A stretch of DNA of 12,452 nucleotides from an uncultured Bacilli bacterium. Its GTDB lineage: Bacteria; Bacillota_I; Bacilli_A; RF39; UBA660. Position numbers and translations under genes: made by a program. Below are positions 6,287 to 12,452 of this stretch, piece by piece; the first letter of the stretch is position 1; every line of letters begins with the position of its first letter. The stretch covers positions 1 through 12,452 of the forward strand of contig CANQNZ010000033.1 of assembly GCA_947625365.1 (NCBI GenBank), given 5' to 3'. The notes beneath the pieces were generated by a model that ran no database searches, was not told the DNA's origin, and was given only the letters and a program-made list of their open reading frames with translations.

Positions 6287-7432
6287 GAGCGTTATGGTAA
6301 TCTAGAGGTTAAAGCGCGTGCCACATTTGCGGGTTTTGACTTAGGCCCATGGCTTAGTGTGCAAAGAGAAAATAATAATAAGGGAATATTAAAAACTCAA
6401 TATAAAAATCTTTTAGATGAAATAGGAATGATTTGGGATGTTTTGGATTATAACTGGCGCGTAACTTATTCTTATGCAGTTTTGTTTTATGAGCAAAATC
6501 ATCACTTAGATGTACCAAGAGATTATGTAATTGATGGTGTTCATTTAGGCTATTGGATTATTCAGCAAAGAGCTAAATACAAAAAGGGAACGTTAAAACC
6601 AGAATATATTGATTTATTAAATAAAATCGGCATGATATGGCAAAAAAGGCAACGTGATGATTGGGAATATTGTTATAAGTTAGCTTGTGATTATTACCAA
6701 AAAAATCATAATTTATTAATTCCATACACCTATACTATTTGTGGGATAAATTTAGGCTTTTGGATTTCAAATCAAAGAAGATTTTATAAAAATGGCGTTT
6801 TAACAAAAGAGAGAATAGCTAAACTAGAAGCTATTGGCATGGTTTGGGATACATATGAAGTTAAAAATGCGCTAGGTCTAAAATTATGTAAAGATTATTT
6901 TGAAAAACATGGTGATTTGTTTATAAGCTCTGATTATGTTATGGACGGCTTTGAATTAGGAAAATGGTTAAATGGGCAAAAGCGAAAGTTAAGAAAAGGA
7001 AATGCCAATTCTGATTTTAAAGAATTTATGGAAAAAAATAATATAGACCTTACCAAGCGTACGGATAATAAATGGTATTTAAGTTATCATTTGGCAGAGG
7101 AGTTTTACCAAGAGCATCATCATTTATTAATTCCTCGTGATTATATTGTTTGTGGTAATAATTTAGAAAGATGGGTAAGAACGCAAAGAGCAAATTATGC
7201 TAAAGGACTATTAAGTCCCCAAAAAACGGCCTTATTAAATGAAATAGAAATGATTTGGGATATGACTAGTTATCGATTATTTCATAAACAAATTAAAACT
7301 CGAGAAGATTTACTTAAAATTCGTCAAAAATTAGAAGAGATTTTATATGACAGCCTGGCTACTTATGAGGAAAATCAAGCAGTATCTGCTATTCAACAAG
7401 ATGTGCCCTATAAACTTATGCAGAAATTATAA
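6239..7432 (+). CDS. Stand-alone array of five helicase-associated (HA) repeats, copy A
   Basis: The 397 residues are almost all tandem repeats of about 68 residues resembling the helicase-associated domain (PF03457), a predicted three-helix unit thought to bind nucleic acid. Repeats lie at about 5-66, 73-134, 142-203, 211-270 and 279-340. Four of the five start and end with Trp exactly 61 residues apart (W5/W66, W73/W134, W142/W203, W279/W340). Shared features are YYxxHxNLLIP, DYxxxGxxLGxWI, QR and a final LLNEIGMIW. Repeat 4 lacks both Trp and is degenerate. A charged helical tail (about 350-397) ends the protein. There is no helicase, ATPase, nuclease, signal peptide or membrane segment. 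The gene lies between a terminator and a paralogue (7502-8674). A nucleic-acid-binding role is inferred from the family; the target is unknown. Confidence 0.85.
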   Translation: MNKIWYNSYLIAKDYYERYGNLEVKARATFAGFDLGPWLSVQRENNNKGILKTQYKNLLDEIGMIWDVLDYNWRVTYSYAVLFYEQNHHLDVPRDYVIDGVHLGYWIIQQRAKYKKGTLKPEYIDLLNKIGMIWQKRQRDDWEYCYKLACDYYQKNHNLLIPYTYTICGINLGFWISNQRRFYKNGVLTKERIAKLEAIGMVWDTYEVKNALGLKLCKDYFEKHGDLFISSDYVMDGFELGKWLNGQKRKLRKGNANSDFKEFMEKNNIDLTKRTDNKWYLSYHLAEEFYQEHHHLLIPRDYIVCGNNLERWVRTQRANYAKGLLSPQKTALLNEIEMIWDMTSYRLFHKQIKTREDLLKIRQKLEEILYDSLATYEENQAVSAIQQDVPYKLMQKL

Positions 7433-7438
7433 CTATAC

Positions 7439-7549
7439 TTTTTCTTGACTTAAAAGCTTACCAAAATATATAATAGACCAAATAAAAGGGAGGTTTTGTT
7501 TATGAATAAACGTTGGTATAATTCTTATTTAATTGCTAAAGATTATTAT
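7439..7549 (+). repeat. Duplicated promoter-leader-start segment, copy 2
   Basis: Counterpart of 6177-6286: T run, TTGACT, TATAAT, AATAAAAGGGAGG, ATGAATAAA, then the same codons for WYNSYLIAKDYY. The distance from the T run to the ATG is 63 bases here and 62 in copy 1. Confidence 0.65.
7445..7474 (+). promoter_or_regulatory. Promoter of the second HA-repeat gene
   Basis: TTGACT (7445-7450) and TATAAT (7469-7474), spacing 18. It begins 13 bases after the stop of copy A, with no clear terminator between, so the second and third genes may also receive read-through from the first. Confidence 0.75.
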
Positions 7550-8674
7550 TTAAACAATAATGATTTATTGCCAGGATATCATACGTATTATAAAGGTTTT
7601 TATTTAGGAAAATGGGTTGTTAGACAAAGACAACTGCAAAAACAAGGTAAACTTTCTTTAACTAAAAAAAATCTTCTAGATGAAATAAAAATGGTATGGG
7701 ATTTAAGAGAATATCATTGGCAAAAAAATTTCCAAATAGTTAAAGAGTATTATGATAAATTTCATAATTTACATCTTCCGGCAGAATATCTGCAGCAATC
7801 TATGTGGCTTGCTAATCAAAAACAGTTATATGTTAAAAATAAATTGCCTAAAGACCATGAAGTATTACTAAATTCTATTGGAATAAAAGAGGTGTCTCCT
7901 CGAAATAAATGGCAAGATAATTTTGCACTTGCTAAAACTTATTATGAACAACATGGTAATTTATTAGTGCCTAAAGATTATAAAATAGGTTCAGTAAATC
8001 TTCGAAATTGGATTAATAACCAGCGAAAAGCTTATAAAGATAATAGGTTATCAGAAGAAAGAATTAACAAATTAAATAGCATTGGCATGATTTGGAGTGT
8101 CAACGAATATAAAAAGCAAGAAGCATTTAAATATATTGAAAAGTATTATCAAAAACATGGTAACTTATTTGTTTTACCAAACTATGTGATTGATGGTTTT
8201 AACTTAGGCAAATATCTTAAAAATCAAAGAATTTTATATCATAATCAGCAAATTGATTTAGATATTAAAAAAAGATTAGATGAGTATCATTACCAGTGGA
8301 ATTTAGATAGTAAATGGTATTATAAATATCTTTTGGCTAAAGATTACTTTCAAAAACATGGTAATCTATTAATTCCTTATCATTATGTAGTTGATAATAT
8401 TAAATTAGGCTTTTGGATACATACGCAAAGAAATAATTATCGAGAAAATAAGTTATCATCTACTCAAGTGGCTTTATTAAATGAAATAAAAATGGTTTGG
8501 AATGCGCAAAATGAAAGATTTAATAATAAAAAGTTAGATGATATAAATAATTTAAAACAAGTACGTTTTAGATTAACTACTTTATTAAATGAAGTTTTAA
8601 ATGAATATAATCAAACGGCAAACCTTTCAGAAGTGCAAGATGATATTGCTCAAAGAGTAAGGCAAAAATTATAA
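7502..8674 (+). CDS. Stand-alone array of five HA repeats, copy B
   Basis: This 390-residue paralogue of copy A has HA-like repeats at about 5-66, 73-130, 137-198, 205-266 and 272-333, and the same kind of helical tail (340-390) ending RVRQKL where copy A ends LMQKL. Repeat 1 matches repeat 1 of copy A (WYNSYLIAKDYY, LLDEIxMxWD) and repeat 5 matches repeat 5 (HLLIP/NLLIP, TQR, ALLNEIxMxW). Repeat 4 is degenerate in both, so the whole array was duplicated, not single repeats. Repeat 2 is shortened: the GxxLG turn is missing before MWLANQK. The ATG at 7502 is chosen because GGGAGG (7488-7493) lies 8 bases upstream; a TTG at 7496 would sit only two bases from it. The stop is followed 13 bases later by the third array gene, so the two are probably co-transcribed. 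Nucleic-acid binding is inferred from the family only. Confidence 0.85.
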   Translation: MNKRWYNSYLIAKDYYLNNNDLLPGYHTYYKGFYLGKWVVRQRQLQKQGKLSLTKKNLLDEIKMVWDLREYHWQKNFQIVKEYYDKFHNLHLPAEYLQQSMWLANQKQLYVKNKLPKDHEVLLNSIGIKEVSPRNKWQDNFALAKTYYEQHGNLLVPKDYKIGSVNLRNWINNQRKAYKDNRLSEERINKLNSIGMIWSVNEYKKQEAFKYIEKYYQKHGNLFVLPNYVIDGFNLGKYLKNQRILYHNQQIDLDIKKRLDEYHYQWNLDSKWYYKYLLAKDYFQKHGNLLIPYHYVVDNIKLGFWIHTQRNNYRENKLSSTQVALLNEIKMVWNAQNERFNNKKLDDINNLKQVRFRLTTLLNEVLNEYNQTANLSEVQDDIAQRVRQKL

Positions 8675-8687
8675 GGGGATGATTTAG

Positions 8688-10445
8688 ATGTATTTAGAAG
8701 AAAAATGGCAAACAATGTATGCTTTGGCCGAAGAATATTTTCAAGAGCATAAAAATTTGGAAATACCTGCTCGTTATAAAGTAGAAAAGGGCGGTATTAT
8801 TTATGGTTTAGGCGAATGGGTCTGCAGGCAAAGAAGGTTAAAAGAATTAAATGAACTACCCTTAGCGCGAGCTGAAAAATTAGACAAACTGCACATGCGC
8901 TGGAATAAATTAGTTAAAGTAGGCAGCGTTTATAATTGGGATTTTTATTATAATTTATTAAAAGGATATTACCACAAACATGGTAATATTGATTTAGCAA
9001 GCAACTATACAGTAACTTATAATGGACAGGCAATAGGACTTGAAAGATGGCTTAATTTGCAAAAGCAAAAGTATCGAGCAAAAAATTTACAATTAAGATA
9101 TATCTTATTATTAGAAGAATTAGGAATAAACTGGCAAATCAAAAAAAGTAAAAGACCATGGGTGTTTTACTATGATTTATGTGTTTGGTATTTTCAAAAA
9201 CATCAAAATTTGCTTATTCCCACTAATTATGAAATTAAAGTTTTTAATGATGCAATTAATGATTTTGAAACTATTAAATTAGGTCGTTGGCTTGCCACAC
9301 AGCGTGTTAAAAATAAAACTGGTAAGTTATCTTTGGAAAAAAGGCAAGCTCTTGATAATTTAAATATGGTTTGGGAAGTAGTTAGCATTCCTTATCGTAA
9401 ATCTTGGGATTATATGTATAACTTAGCAAAACTTTATTATGATAAATATCAAACTATTGATGTTCCTAGTAATTTTATCCTGGAATATAATAATGAAAAA
9501 CTTAATTTAGGTAATTGGATTGAAAGACAAAAAAGAGATTATAAGAATAATAATTTACCTTTAGATAGAAAAGAAAAATTAGAAAAGGTAGAAATAAATA
9601 ATTTAAGCTTTAAATATTTTTTTAATGAATATTTTGCGTATGCTAAACAATATTATGCCAAACATCATCACTTATTTTTATCTAGAAAAGAATATATTGT
9701 TAATGAGATAGGCCAAAAGATTTATTTATGTCCTTGGTTAAAACAGCAAATCGTTTATTATAATAATAACCAATTATCGGCTGATATTATTGACCAGTTT
9801 AATAAAATGAATATGGTTTGGGACTTAAATATGTATAATTTCTTAGAAAGATATAGATATGCTAAAAAATATTATGAAACTTATGGTAATTTAAATATTC
9901 CATCTTTATATGAAATAAGTACTAATTATGAAGTTATTAAACTAGGAGTATGGATAAATACTCAAAGAAAATATAAAAAACAAGGATTACTATCAGAAGA
10001 AAAAATTAAATTACTAGAGGATTTACATATAGTTTGGGAATTTACAAAATCATGGGAATATTATTATAATATTTTGAAAAATGGATTTTATAAAAAACAT
10101 AAACATATTAATGTTCCCCTTAATTATACAGAAGTGGTAGATGGCGAAGAGATTAATTTAAGAAATTGGATTATGACCCAAAGGAGATTATATATTCTAG
10201 ATAAATTACCTCAAGAGAAAATAGATTTGTTAAATGAATTAAATATTAAATGGGTCGTTAATGGTGAGGCTTTTACTAATCAAGAATTTTCTAATACCCA
10301 GGCTTTATTAAAAACTCGTAAAAAGTTAGAAAAAATATTATGGCAATCGCTAGCTAATGCCAAAAATGAAAATTTACACTTTGCATCTTTACCAGATAGT
10401 AAAGAAGTGGAAAAAGGGTTTATACGTCAACTTAATAAGTATTAA
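8688..10445 (+). CDS. Stand-alone array of seven HA repeats with enlarged loops, copy C
   Basis: The 585-residue protein has seven HA-like repeats at about 7-72, 84-149, 158-229, 240-304, 311-378, 385-450 and 456-522, then a helical tail (about 534-585) with LLKTRKKLEKILWQSLA, like LLKIRQKLEEILYDSLA in copy A. Its repeats are mostly longer than those of A and B because the loop after the YxxHxNxxIP motif is extended (for example TVTYNGQAIGLERW, against VIDGVHLGYW in A), and the repeat 3 loop is longest. Repeats 4 and 5 are the most diverged: 4 lacks its closing Trp and 5 its opening Trp. No enzymatic domain, signal peptide or membrane helix is visible. The ATG at 8688 follows AAGGGGATGA; there is no separate promoter, so expression probably depends on the copy B transcript. 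It is a diverged third member, not a recent duplicate. Confidence 0.85.
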   Translation: MYLEEKWQTMYALAEEYFQEHKNLEIPARYKVEKGGIIYGLGEWVCRQRRLKELNELPLARAEKLDKLHMRWNKLVKVGSVYNWDFYYNLLKGYYHKHGNIDLASNYTVTYNGQAIGLERWLNLQKQKYRAKNLQLRYILLLEELGINWQIKKSKRPWVFYYDLCVWYFQKHQNLLIPTNYEIKVFNDAINDFETIKLGRWLATQRVKNKTGKLSLEKRQALDNLNMVWEVVSIPYRKSWDYMYNLAKLYYDKYQTIDVPSNFILEYNNEKLNLGNWIERQKRDYKNNNLPLDRKEKLEKVEINNLSFKYFFNEYFAYAKQYYAKHHHLFLSRKEYIVNEIGQKIYLCPWLKQQIVYYNNNQLSADIIDQFNKMNMVWDLNMYNFLERYRYAKKYYETYGNLNIPSLYEISTNYEVIKLGVWINTQRKYKKQGLLSEEKIKLLEDLHIVWEFTKSWEYYYNILKNGFYKKHKHINVPLNYTEVVDGEEINLRNWIMTQRRLYILDKLPQEKIDLLNELNIKWVVNGEAFTNQEFSNTQALLKTRKKLEKILWQSLANAKNENLHFASLPDSKEVEKGFIRQLNKY

Positions 10446-10457
10446 ACTCTTTTTTTT
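10432..10457 (+). terminator. Weak candidate terminator after the HA-repeat cluster
   Basis: TTAAT (10432-10436) can pair with ATTAA (10441-10445) around AAGT, followed after four bases by eight T residues (10450-10457). The stem is only five A-T pairs and overlaps the TAA stop, so I rate it low. No better terminator is visible before the heat-shock promoter. Confidence 0.3.
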
Positions 10458-10474
10458 GACAAAAAAATAAAAAA

Positions 10475-10502
10475 TTAGCACTCATATATTGACAAGTGCT
10501 AA
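10475..10502 (+). promoter_or_regulatory. CIRCE-like operator 1, overlapping the -35
   Basis: TTAGCACTC (10475-10483) and AAGTGCTAA (10494-10502) match the HrcA operator TTAGCACTC-N9-GAGTGCTAA with one mismatch in the right arm. The spacer is 10 bases instead of 9, and the promoter's TTGACA lies across the spacer and the first base of the right arm. Confidence 0.8.
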
Positions 10503-10517
10503 ACATAATATTATAAT
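10489..10517 (+). promoter_or_regulatory. Promoter of the hrcA-grpE-dnaK operon
   Basis: TTGACA (10489-10494) and TATAAT (10512-10517) with 17-base spacing, a perfect sigma-A-type promoter. The start should fall near 10524, inside the second CIRCE. HrcA bound at either operator would block RNA polymerase, which gives classic autoregulated heat-shock control. Confidence 0.85.
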
Positions 10518-10521
10518 GAAT

Positions 10522-10548
10522 TTAGCATTTAAGTTTAATTAGTGCTAA
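10522..10548 (+). promoter_or_regulatory. CIRCE-like operator 2, at the transcription start
   Basis: TTAGCATTT (10522-10530), a 9-base spacer, and TAGTGCTAA (10540-10548). Total length is the canonical 27 bases, with two mismatches in the left arm and one in the right. It lies between the -10 and the hrcA ribosome site. Confidence 0.65.
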
Positions 10549-10563
10549 TGATGAGGTGATGAA

Positions 10564-11556
10564 GTGGACGAAAGACAAAAGAAACTACTTAAAGAGATAG
10601 TTGAAAGTTATATTAAAAATGCCAGACCTGTTGGGTCAAAATCATTATGTGGTAAATTAAAATGTTCTTCAGCTACCATTCGTAATGAAATGGCCACTTT
10701 GGAGCATTTAGGAATGCTTGAAAAAAATCACATATCATCAGGACGTGTGCCAAGTGAAAAAGGCTATAAATATTATGTAGAAAACTTAATGAAACCAAAA
10801 GAGCTTACGGGTGAAGATGTTTTAAAATTACAAACTATTTTTCACAATAATACTTTAGAAGTTAGTGATGCGATAAATGAATGTGTTAAGATTATTTCAG
10901 AAATTACTAATTATACTTCTATAGTGTTAGGAAAAAATAGCAAAGATAATGAACTTAAACAAGTAAGTATTATTCCTTTAAATGATAATAAAATAGTCGC
11001 TTTAGTTTGTACTGACAAAGGAATAGTAGAAAATAAACAGTTTACTTTAGCTCCTAATATTTATATTGATGAAGTTGTAAAAACTAGTGAAATAATTAAT
11101 AAAATGTTAGTAGGAACACCAATTAATGAAGTTAGTGCCCGTTTGGAGTTTGATATTAAACCAATTATTGAAAGAAAAGTGCGTGAGTATCAAGCGGTTT
11201 ATAATATTTTCTATGATGCTTTTAGTGATTTTGCTAAAAATTCATCTAATGTCTTTTTTAGTGGCAAAGCAAATATGTTAAAACAACCAGAGTATTCAGA
11301 TGCGAAAAGTATTAAAAATATCATTAATAAATTTGAAGATGAAGATTTAATAAGAAGCATTGAAGAAAATGATAAGGGAGTTAATGTTTATATTGGACAA
11401 GATAGTCATTTTGATGATGATGTGACTGTTATTAAAACTAAATATGATATAGATGGTGAAGAAGGAACAATAGCCATTGTGGGTCCAAAAAGAATGGAAT
11501 ATGACCGAGTTATTGCTTTACTAGATTATATCAACAAGAATATAGGTAGTAAATAA
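10564..11556 (+). CDS. hrcA: Heat-inducible transcription repressor HrcA
   Basis: HrcA binds CIRCE operators and represses class I heat-shock operons; in known systems its activity depends on GroEL. The 330 residues fit the usual length of about 340. The N-terminal winged helix (about 1-75) carries RPVGSKSL (21-28), SSATIRNEMATLEHLGML (35-52) and the wing SSGRVPSEKGYKYYV (58-72). The long GAF-like middle and the C-terminal block with VNVYIGQD, EEGTIAIVGPKRMEY and VIALLDYI are typical. The start is GTG at 10564 with AGGTGA at 10554-10559; no ATG gives a better fit with the conserved DERQKKLL opening. It is the first gene of the operon, 11 bases before grpE, and is preceded by two CIRCE-like sites, so it should repress itself. 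Confidence 0.97.
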   Translation: MDERQKKLLKEIVESYIKNARPVGSKSLCGKLKCSSATIRNEMATLEHLGMLEKNHISSGRVPSEKGYKYYVENLMKPKELTGEDVLKLQTIFHNNTLEVSDAINECVKIISEITNYTSIVLGKNSKDNELKQVSIIPLNDNKIVALVCTDKGIVENKQFTLAPNIYIDEVVKTSEIINKMLVGTPINEVSARLEFDIKPIIERKVREYQAVYNIFYDAFSDFAKNSSNVFFSGKANMLKQPEYSDAKSIKNIINKFEDEDLIRSIEENDKGVNVYIGQDSHFDDDVTVIKTKYDIDGEEGTIAIVGPKRMEYDRVIALLDYINKNIGSK

Positions 11557-11567
11557 AGGAGAAAAGT

Positions 11568-12080
11568 ATGGAACAAGAAAAAAAAGAAACACCAGTAGAA
11601 GAAGTAAAAAAAAGTAAACCGAAAAAACCTAAAGTAAATAAAGAAGTGGAAAAGTTAAAAGAAGAAAATGCTTTACTTACTGATAAATGTTTAAGAGTTC
11701 AAGCAGAACTTGCCAATGTGATAAGAAGAACTGGTGAGGAAAAAGAAAAACTTTTAAAATATGATGGTGAAGAATTTATTAAAAGTATTTTGCCAGTAAT
11801 TGATGATTTTGAACGAGCTATTGAAATGGATACAACTACTGATGAAAAATATTTATCTGGTTTTAAGTTAATTTATGCAAATTTACTTAAAACTTTAGAA
11901 AAGTTTGAAGTAAAAGAAATTGATTGCCAAGGCAAAGAGTTTGACCCTTATAAAATGGAAGCGGTCTTAAAAGAAAGTATTATTGAAGAAGAACCTAATA
12001 TAGTATTAGCAGTCTTACAAAAAGGATATACTTATAAAGATAAAGTTATAAGACCAGCCATGGTTAAGGTTAATGAATAA
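11568..12080 (+). CDS. grpE: Nucleotide exchange factor GrpE
   Basis: GrpE acts as a dimer in the cytoplasm and drives ADP release from DnaK. The protein has 170 residues. A lysine- and glutamate-rich disordered start (1-25) leads into the long coiled-coil helix (about 25-60, EVEKLKEENALL, RVQAELANVIRR) and the four-helix region with ILPVIDDFERAIE (74-86). The C-terminal beta domain carries the family signature: FDPYKMEAV (125-133) and LQKGYTYKDKVIRPAMVKV (150-168). AAAGGAG directly after the hrcA stop serves as ribosome site for the ATG at 11568. It shares the CIRCE-controlled transcript with hrcA and dnaK. Confidence 0.97.
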   Translation: MEQEKKETPVEEVKKSKPKKPKVNKEVEKLKEENALLTDKCLRVQAELANVIRRTGEEKEKLLKYDGEEFIKSILPVIDDFERAIEMDTTTDEKYLSGFKLIYANLLKTLEKFEVKEIDCQGKEFDPYKMEAVLKESIIEEEPNIVLAVLQKGYTYKDKVIRPAMVKVNE

Positions 12081-12102
12081 TAGAAAGAAAGAGTGATAAA
12101 AT

Positions 12103-12196
12103 ATGGGAAAAATAATAGGTATTGATTTAGGTACAACTAATAGTTGTGTTGCTGTTATGGAAGGAGGAAATCCAACCGTTATTACTAATGCGGAAG
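12103..12196 (+). CDS. dnaK: 5' end of dnaK (Hsp70 chaperone), broken off after 31 codons
   Basis: The first 31 codons encode the Hsp70 start: IIGIDLGTTNSCVAVMEGG, which includes the phosphate-1 loop of the ATPase, then NPTVITNAE. A normal DnaK would continue with G and an RTTPS motif. Instead an unrelated sequence begins at about 12196. The gene sits 22 bases after grpE with a weak ribosome site (GAGTGA, 12091-12096), the standard place for dnaK. With only 31 of about 610 residues it cannot be functional as shown. An assembly join, or an insertion or rearrangement, is more likely than a real 31-residue gene. Confidence 0.85.
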
Positions 12197-12452
12197 TTAT
12201 ACGCGTTTTGTTTTTAAGCGTTTTTGTATTGTTAAATAACATATTTGTGCTTCAGGTATCCGCAGATATTGGGGATACGATAGTATCTGGAGGTATCATA
12301 TGGAAGGATGAATGGGATGCTAATACAGAAAGCAGTAATGATTCAGAGAATAAGTATTCAGCTGGGCAATATAAAGTAGGGACAGATATTCCGGCAGATG
12401 AATATATTGTTTATGCTTCTGGTGGAACGGGCTATTTTTGCGTATCCGCAGA
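12197..12452 (+). CDS. N-terminal part of an unrelated secreted protein, fused in frame to dnaK and running off the window
   Basis: The frame continues without a stop from the dnaK start to the window end. The first part, VIRVLFLSVFVLL to FVLQVSA, looks like a signal peptide whose first few residues are missing; cleavage after VSA (gtatccgca, 12256-12264) is plausible. Next comes an acidic, serine- and asparagine-rich linker, then SAGQYKVGTDIPADEYIVYA and GGTGYFCVSAD. The YKVGTDIPA(G/D)EY pattern resembles small extracellular domains of secreted Firmicutes proteins; I know no function for them. GC content is about 40% by hand count for 12241-12452, against about 27% in a sampled grpE line (11881-11940), so it probably comes from another locus or organism. 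No start codon of its own is visible in the proper place. Confidence 0.55.

Noticed and set aside
6239..10445. TALE- or PUF-type one-base-per-repeat code
   Set aside because: The repeats are about 68 residues, far longer than TALE or PUF units. I see no variable residue pair that clearly acts as a code, so I claim only a repeat array.
6239..10445. Hidden helicase domain attached to the HA repeats
   Set aside because: No Walker A, DEAD/DEAH or motif VI sequence occurs in the three proteins or elsewhere in the window.
10456..10461. Second TTGACA upstream of hrcA
   Set aside because: No -10-like sequence lies at 16-18 bases from it; the TTGACA at 10489 has a perfect partner.
12015..12242. Minus-strand open frame of 75 codons over the end of grpE and start of dnaK
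   Set aside because: It is antisense to two firmly identified genes and crosses the suspect junction.
12256..12452. Direct repeat GTATCCGCAGA at 12256-12266 and 12442-12452 as mobile-element or attachment ends
   Set aside because: Only 11 bases, both in the same frame encoding VSAD in one protein; codon reuse is enough to explain it.
1..12452. CRISPR array or insertion sequence
   Set aside because: No regularly spaced short repeats, transposase or terminal inverted repeats were seen; the only long repeats are the protein-coding HA units.

Overview
The window comes from a very AT-rich, low-GC Firmicutes-type genome (Bacilli or an Erysipelotrichia/Mollicutes-like relative, possibly gut-derived). 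The grounds are consensus TTGACA/TATAAT promoters, strong AGGAGG-type ribosome sites, and the hrcA-grpE-dnaK order under CIRCE operators. Stops are TAA or TAG, Trp is read as TGG, and nothing requires TGA to be recoded. All convincing protein genes are on the + strand.

Left part (1-4592). A small two-helix membrane protein (206-628) has its own promoter and terminator. A 338-base intergenic region follows; it holds a minus-strand tRNA-Trp-like sequence with decayed acceptor and T stems, several small hairpins, a tandem 10-mer and the promoter of the next gene. Then come an M29 metalloaminopeptidase (967-2175) with all six metal ligands and a full-length phosphoketolase (2238-4592). A hairpin between these two may terminate peptidase transcripts and also cover the phosphoketolase ribosome site.

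Middle (4686-10445). First is a phosphoglycerate-mutase (GpmI)-like protein that keeps the two-domain layout but has lost the recognisable metal ligands, so it is probably a pseudoenzyme. Next are three consecutive genes (6239-7432, 7502-8674, 8688-10445) made almost entirely of 5, 5 and 7 tandem helicase-associated (HA, PF03457-like) repeats of about 68 residues. No helicase motor is encoded anywhere in the window. The three share a C-terminal helical tail. The first two are whole-gene duplicates that include promoter and leader, and the third is a diverged, longer form translated 13 bases after the second. This cluster is the most unusual content.

Right part (10475-12452). A heat-shock operon starts with two CIRCE-like operators around one promoter, followed by hrcA (GTG start), grpE and the first 31 codons of dnaK. 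At about 12196 dnaK stops abruptly and an unrelated, GC-richer, signal-peptide-bearing reading frame continues in the same frame to the window end. This looks like a chimeric join or an unusual rearrangement, not a normal gene.

Functionally the window mixes central carbon metabolism (phosphoketolase, a dead-looking mutase relative), peptide turnover and chaperone control. The HA-repeat genes sit between them under their own promoters, with no visible pathway link to either side.
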